A DNA stretch of 7,210 nucleotides. Origin: Verrucomicrobiota bacterium (GTDB taxonomy: Bacteria > Verrucomicrobiota > Verrucomicrobiia > Limisphaerales > JADLHS01). Positions 1 to 7,210 of the stretch are shown piece by piece. The notes beneath the pieces are model-generated. The model did no database searches. It worked only from the letters and a program-made list of their open reading frames with translations, and was not told the DNA's origin. The DNA is taken from NCBI GenBank assembly GCA_025360895.1, contig JANYBF010000308.1:1-7210 (forward strand), in the 5' to 3' direction. How positions within the stretch are numbered: position 1 is the stretch's first letter; each line of letters opens with the position of its first letter. Both the position numbers and the translations under genes were made by a program.

Positions 1-253
1 GACAGAAACATGATCGGCACTTCGGCGGTTTCCGGCATCTGACGCATACGGCGGCAAACCTCGTAACCGTCCAAGCCCGGCATCATGATGTCGAGCAACA
101 CCAGATCGGGGGGCATCTTGGCGGCAATCTGCAACGCCATCTCGCCGTTCAAGGCGAGACTCAATTTGTGATCCGCCTTTAAGCCTTCGACCAGGATGTC
201 GAGGTTGGCCTTGGCATCATCCACCAGCAGCACGCGGCAGTCAGAAAGGTTTT

Positions 254-257
<4 letters not shown>
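1..257 (-). CDS. Response regulator, N-terminal receiver domain (partial, runs off left edge)
   Basis: The ATG at 257-255 opens a frame that stays open to base 1, giving 85 complete codons. The visible protein is a CheY-like receiver domain. It shows the acidic pair D13-D14 after a hydrophobic beta strand (VLLVDD), the phospho-acceptor D56 in LLDIMMPGLDGYEVCRRMR, and a final strand with S86 at the usual Thr/Ser switch position (IMFLS). The conserved Lys and the output domain lie outside the window. Receivers with a GYEVCRR helix often sit in front of HD-GYP, GGDEF, cyclase or kinase modules, so the output cannot be guessed safely. The start overlaps the stop of the hybrid kinase gene by four bases (ATGA), with no Shine-Dalgarno sequence before it, so translation is probably coupled. 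It is the natural phosphate recipient from the kinase HPt domain (inference). Confidence 0.93.
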
Positions 258-4171
<3,914 letters not shown>

Positions 4172-4249
4172 GCGGGGAGGGTTTCCCACATCCCGTAACC
4201 ACTCCGGTAATAACCTGGCTGGTCCAATGAAAGCATCGGTGGGTTTAGT
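4172..4249 (-). other. Intergenic spacer between transporter and kinase, no clear signal
   Basis: This is 78 bases between the SulP stop and the preferred kinase ATG, or 60 bases to the alternative GTG. I find no convincing -35/-10 pair and no hairpin followed by a T-run. A GGAG lies about 12 bases before the GTG and a GGGA about 12 bases before the ATG. Both are weak and poorly spaced. Read-through from the transporter gene is the simplest expectation. Confidence 0.5.
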
Positions 4250-4267
4250 TCAACCGGTTTTTTGAAC
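4248..4267 (-). other. Inverted repeat over the SulP stop codon
   Basis: The 6-bp arms GTTCAA (4248-4253) and TTGAAC (4262-4267) flank an 8-base loop, and AACCGGTT (4252-4259) inside it is also self-complementary. The structure covers the TGA at 4252-4250. No T-run follows it on the minus strand, so it is not a standard intrinsic terminator. It may be a weak pause or mRNA-end structure, or chance. Confidence 0.35.
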
Positions 4268-5917
4268 ACTGTACACCACATCCGCGACTGAGGTGAAACG
4301 GTCAATGCCGCCGAGCCGCGCGTCCAAACCTTCACCGCGCAAACGCTCGCGCACCGATGAGCGTGTCTCGACGACATGCACGCGGATACTGGCGGCCGTG
4401 AGTTCGTCCGCCAGGGCCGCCAGCGTGTGGGCGCTTTGCAGGTCCACGTGTGGCGCGGCCGAAAGATCAATGATCACCAGCTTCGGCGGCGGGGCTTCGG
4501 CGCGCACCCGGTCGGCAATCGTGTCGCGAACGGAATCCACGTTGAAATAAACCAGGTTCGCCTCGGGCCGGAAAATCAACACGCCCGGAATCAGTTCGTT
4601 GCCCGCATGCCGTTCGCGATCCGAGAAACGGCGCGTGCCCGGGATTCGCCCGAGGAAGGCAACGTGCGGATTGGCCGCCCGCCGCAGCAGTTGCACGAGC
4701 GATATGATCGCGCCGATCATCACGCCACGCAACAGGCCGGAAGTCATCACACCGAGCAGCGCCGCCGCGGCCACGACAAATTCCGACCGGCTGGCGTGCC
4801 AGAGATGTTTGAGTTCCGACGCCTGGAACAATCCCGCCACGGCCACAAGCACGATGGCCGCCAGCACTGGCTGCGGCAACGCGCTCAAGAGATGCGAGAA
4901 AAACAAAACCACCACCAGGATGAAACCTCCGGCGAACGCAGTCGAAAGTGGCGTGCGCGCTCCGCCGCCTTCGTTGACGAGCGATTGCGACATACCGCCG
5001 CTGACGGGAAAGCCACGCCCCAATCCGGCCGCTAGGTTCGCGGCGGCCAGCGCGAGAAATTCCTGGTTCGCGTCCAGCCGTCCGCCGTGTTTGGCGGTGA
5101 ACATGCGGCCAATGGCGGCGGTTTCCACTGCACCCAGCAGGAAGCATGCGATGGCCAGCGGGAGCAGTTGATTCAGGTCCGACCACTGAATCGCGGGCAG
5201 TCCAATCCCAGGCAAACCTTGGGGCACTTCGCCCAGCAGTTTTACGCCGTGTGTGGCAAGCGCGAGGGCGGACGAGGCGACAATGCCGCCGATCACGACC
5301 AAGAGTGCCACCGGTTTGTGCTTAAGGAAAATTTTCCCGAGAATGAGCAGCGCCAGCGCGATACCGCCGATGGCCAAGGATGCGGCGTTGGTTTCACCAA
5401 GGTGCTTGAAAAAGTAGCCGCTATTGACCCAAAAACTCCCATGCTCTCCATGAAAGCCGAAGAGCTTCGGCAGTTGTGTGCTGGCCAGAAACAGAGCCAC
5501 GCCACACTTGAAACCGGTCATCACGCTTTCCGAGATGAAATTCACGATCACACCCGCCTTGGCCAGCCAGGCGACGAAAGCAATGGCCGCGACGAGCAAC
5601 GCCGTACCCGCTGCCAGCGCGCCGAAGCGAGCTGTATCGCCGCCCGCAATCTCACCAAGCGACGCCCCGATCAGCAGCGAGATGGCAGAGGTGACGGTGA
5701 TGGCTGTGTGCCGCGAACTGCAAAACAGCCAGAAGACCAACCCGCCGAACAGGCACGCATAAAGCCCGGCCTCGGGTGGCAGATTGGCAAGCGAAGCGTC
5801 GCCGAGTGCGGCGGGGAGCAGATATGCCGCGAGCGTGATGGCCGCTACCACGTCGCCGCGGAGCCAGCTTTTGTCGTAGTTGCGCAGCCACGTGAGCGCC
5901 GGGATTGGGACATTCAT
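4250..5917 (-). CDS. SulP/SLC26-family anion transporter with C-terminal STAS domain
   Basis: This is an inner-membrane carrier of 555 residues, a normal length for bacterial SulP proteins. Residues 1-20 form the typical short cytoplasmic lead (LTWLRNYDKSWLRGD). The membrane core at about 21-410 starts with AAYLLPAALGDASLANLPPEAGLYA, the SulP signature region, and then SSRHTAITVTSAISLLIGASLG. It continues with SVMTGFKCGVAL, CFLLGAVETAAIGRMFTAKHGGRLDANQE and FPVSGGMSQSLVNEGGGARTPLSTAFAG, all family features. The STAS domain spans about 436-552 (VIIDLSAAPHVDLQSAHTLAAL). Substrates in the family include sulfate, bicarbonate, dicarboxylates and other anions, and I cannot choose among them. I start it at the ATG at 5917. 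An in-frame extension to 6040 would overlap the porin gene and add 41 residues that look unlike a SulP N-terminus. It follows the porin by 67 bases, which suggests a joint outer- and inner-membrane uptake route (inference). Confidence 0.95.
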   Translation of the reverse strand: MNVPIPALTWLRNYDKSWLRGDVVAAITLAAYLLPAALGDASLANLPPEAGLYACLFGGLVFWLFCSSRHTAITVTSAISLLIGASLGEIAGGDTARFGALAAGTALLVAAIAFVAWLAKAGVIVNFISESVMTGFKCGVALFLASTQLPKLFGFHGEHGSFWVNSGYFFKHLGETNAASLAIGGIALALLILGKIFLKHKPVALLVVIGGIVASSALALATHGVKLLGEVPQGLPGIGLPAIQWSDLNQLLPLAIACFLLGAVETAAIGRMFTAKHGGRLDANQEFLALAAANLAAGLGRGFPVSGGMSQSLVNEGGGARTPLSTAFAGGFILVVVLFFSHLLSALPQPVLAAIVLVAVAGLFQASELKHLWHASRSEFVVAAAALLGVMTSGLLRGVMIGAIISLVQLLRRAANPHVAFLGRIPGTRRFSDRERHAGNELIPGVLIFRPEANLVYFNVDSVRDTIADRVRAEAPPPKLVIIDLSAAPHVDLQSAHTLAALADELTAASIRVHVVETRSSVRERLRGEGLDARLGGIDRFTSVADVVYSVQKTG

Positions 5918-5984
5918 GCTTTTCTCGCTGCGCGCAAGGCGCGCACTGAATCGGCATTCATCATCCTTGCCGGCACTGTCCAAG
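5918..5984 (-). other. Spacer between porin and SulP genes
   Basis: This is 67 bases. Apart from the GC hairpin at 5929-5945 and a weak purine stretch (GAGAAAAG) just before the SulP ATG, I see no promoter, operator or terminator. Confidence 0.5.
5929..5945 (-). promoter_or_regulatory. GC-rich hairpin immediately upstream of the SulP start
   Basis: TGCGCGC (5929-5935) and GCGCGCA (5939-5945) form a perfect 7-bp stem with a 3-base loop. Only 11 bases (GCGAGAAAAGC on the minus strand) separate it from the SulP ATG, so it abuts the ribosome-binding region. No T-run follows on either strand, which argues against an intrinsic terminator. It may protect the upstream porin mRNA or modulate SulP translation (inference). 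Confidence 0.5.
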
Positions 5985-7151
5985 TCAAAAGTAAAGCCGC
6001 ACCCCGGCCAGGTACGTCCAGCCGTTGTAGGTGTCGCCATTGACGGCCGAGTTTTTCATAACGGAATATTCCGCGCCGGTCATCAGCTTGAACCGATCAC
6101 CAAAAATGAGGTAATTGATGCCGGCATAAATGGCGTGGTAGGCGTGGCCGAGACCGCCCGGCACGACTTCCTGCTCATAGCGTTGTTGGAGTTGCAGCCC
6201 GTTGTCGCCGTCGCTGACGGCATACTGGTAACGGAGTACCGCTTCCAGGGCGTCGTCTTTACGGACAATATCCTTCCAGAAGACATAGGTTGGCAGAACG
6301 GTCACGCCCAGGACAGACTTGTTCCCCTCGATCCCATGTCCCGCGGTCAGGTCCACGCCCAGGCCGAACGGGCCCGATTGCCCTTGATGCCACAGCGAGA
6401 GGACGTGGTTATAGGGTTCGAAGGCGTTATTCGATGGATTGCCGTTGTTGTAGAGATAATCCAGGTGGAGGCTGCCTTCCTGGTAAAACAGAGGCAAAGT
6501 GTAACCCACCCCGGCCACCGCGCCGAACCCGCCAGCGAAGGTCGTGAACTCCTCGCCGACGCTGCCGCTGAAAACGCCGGCGCGATAGAAGAAAGCCCCG
6601 GACTGGCCTTGAGCCACGACACCGACGACTTCGCCGGGCCACAATTGATTCGATAGCTGACCCCGTTCGAACGTCACGATTTTCGTCGAAGAAACCGTTC
6701 GCTCGAGGCCGGCGAAGTTAAAATCCAGCCGGCCAGCACTCAGGGAAAACGCTTCAACCGGCGACCACTTGACGAAGGCCTGGAACAGGCCGTCGTAGAT
6801 GGGATCGAAATTCTCGCTGAACTTCATCTGCACCTGAACGGTGAAGTCATGGAACAGCACCGCTTCCGCACCGGCAAAAAAACGCCGATTTTCCCACCCG
6901 GCGGCATTTCCCTGGTCGGCATTCACGGACCAGTATTGACCTTGATAACGACCAATGATGGATAACGCCTCGAGGACCGGGTTGTCTTCATTTTCATAAA
7001 GCCGGGTTGCCTCCCAGATCCGCTCGTAAATGCCCTTGTCTTCAATGCGTTTCCAAAACGTGGTGGGCTCCAGATCTTGGGCCACGGCTGGAAGCACGAT
7101 GACGGACAGCAACAAGCCGGCGCTGATATGGCGTCCGATCCTTGGTCTCAT
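5985..7151 (-). CDS. Outer-membrane porin, porin O/P-like
   Basis: This is a predicted outer-membrane beta-barrel of 388 residues. A basic start (MRPRIGRH) and hydrophobic core lead to a signal-peptidase site near AVA-QD (residue 24). A short helical stretch at about 31-62 (WKRIEDKGIYERIWEATRLYENEDNPVLEAL) precedes the first strand, RYQGQYW at about 68-74. After that come alternating aromatic/hydrophobic strands (FTVQVQMKFSEN, AFSLSAGRLDF, SLHLDYLYNNG, YHAIYAGINYLIFGDRFKLMTGAEYSVMKN) and the end WTYLAGVRLYF. The terminal Phe is the usual signal for barrel insertion. The NDNP/RYxGQYW region and overall plan match phosphate-selective porin O/P-like proteins I recall from Verrucomicrobiota and Planctomycetota. 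The real solute is unknown, but an anion would fit the SulP gene downstream. The ATG at 7151 has only a weak ribosome site (GAGTG, about 12 bases upstream). It is the first gene of the visible cluster. Confidence 0.9.
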   Translation of the reverse strand: MRPRIGRHISAGLLLSVIVLPAVAQDLEPTTFWKRIEDKGIYERIWEATRLYENEDNPVLEALSIIGRYQGQYWSVNADQGNAAGWENRRFFAGAEAVLFHDFTVQVQMKFSENFDPIYDGLFQAFVKWSPVEAFSLSAGRLDFNFAGLERTVSSTKIVTFERGQLSNQLWPGEVVGVVAQGQSGAFFYRAGVFSGSVGEEFTTFAGGFGAVAGVGYTLPLFYQEGSLHLDYLYNNGNPSNNAFEPYNHVLSLWHQGQSGPFGLGVDLTAGHGIEGNKSVLGVTVLPTYVFWKDIVRKDDALEAVLRYQYAVSDGDNGLQLQQRYEQEVVPGGLGHAYHAIYAGINYLIFGDRFKLMTGAEYSVMKNSAVNGDTYNGWTYLAGVRLYF

Positions 7152-7210
7152 CGTTGTGGTTCACTCGGTGGCGAACCGTCGGCAGTGACATCCGGGCGGT
7201 TGGTGGCGGC
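7152..7210 (-). other. Partial upstream region of the porin gene
   Basis: The 59 bases upstream of the porin ATG contain no recognisable -35/-10 pair, no strong hairpin and no open frame that clearly belongs to another gene. If the cluster has its own promoter, it most likely lies further right, outside the window. Confidence 0.4.

Noticed and set aside
4190..4249. Sigma-70-like promoter before the kinase
   Set aside because: TTGAAC and TTGGAC occur near and in the spacer, but no acceptable -10 hexamer lies at 16-18 bases from either.
5918..6040. 41-residue N-terminal extension of the SulP frame
   Set aside because: It overlaps the 3' end of the porin gene, has no membrane or SulP-like sequence, and the ATG at 5917 gives the typical SulP lead and usual length.
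5087..6043. Long plus-strand open frame opposite the SulP gene
   Set aside because: The product is rich in Arg, Gln, Gly and His with no recognisable domain, and lies wholly antisense to a clear transporter. It is a typical shadow in GC-rich DNA.
5880..6656. Plus-strand open frame opposite the porin
   Set aside because: It has no recognisable motif, and the opposite strand encodes a coherent beta-barrel with a signal peptide.

Overview
The window holds four genes, all on the minus strand and read from right to left: an outer-membrane porin (7151 to 5985), a SulP-family anion transporter with a STAS tail (5917 to 4250), a very large hybrid sensor histidine kinase (4171 to 254), and the first 85 codons of a response regulator that runs off the left edge (257 to 1). 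Gaps are short (67 bases, 78 bases, then a 4-base ATGA overlap). The plus strand carries only antisense shadows. The layout looks like one directional cluster, possibly an operon, but I see no convincing promoter or intrinsic terminator.

The organism looks like a Gram-negative, GC-rich, probably environmental bacterium. The porin has a signal peptide and a C-terminal Phe. Its N-terminal helix region followed by an RYQGQYW motif resembles the porin O/P-like proteins I recall from Verrucomicrobiota and Planctomycetota. The paired palindromes inside the kinase gene also resemble short dispersed repeats I associate with Verrucomicrobiota of the Pedosphaera/Limisphaera type. This assignment is from memory and was not searched.

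Region by region: 7210-7152 is a short stretch upstream of the porin. 7151-5985 is the porin. 5984-5918 is a spacer with a strong GC hairpin just before the transporter start. 5917-4250 is the SulP transporter. 4249-4172 is a spacer with no clear signal. 4171-254 is the kinase, ordered TM, Cache-like periplasmic sensor, TM, HAMP, PAS, HisKA, HATPase, REC1, REC2, repeat-derived linker, HPt, C-terminal helical tail. 257-1 is the receiver domain of the next regulator.

Working model (inference): the porin admits anionic solutes to the periplasm, the SulP protein carries an anion across the inner membrane, and the kinase senses a periplasmic ligand and relays phosphate through its receivers and HPt to the co-translated regulator. 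The best discovery in the window is at 860-968. Four 18-bp palindromes are arranged as two 42-bp modules in opposite orientation, with compensated stem changes, lodged in frame in the interdomain linker of the kinase.
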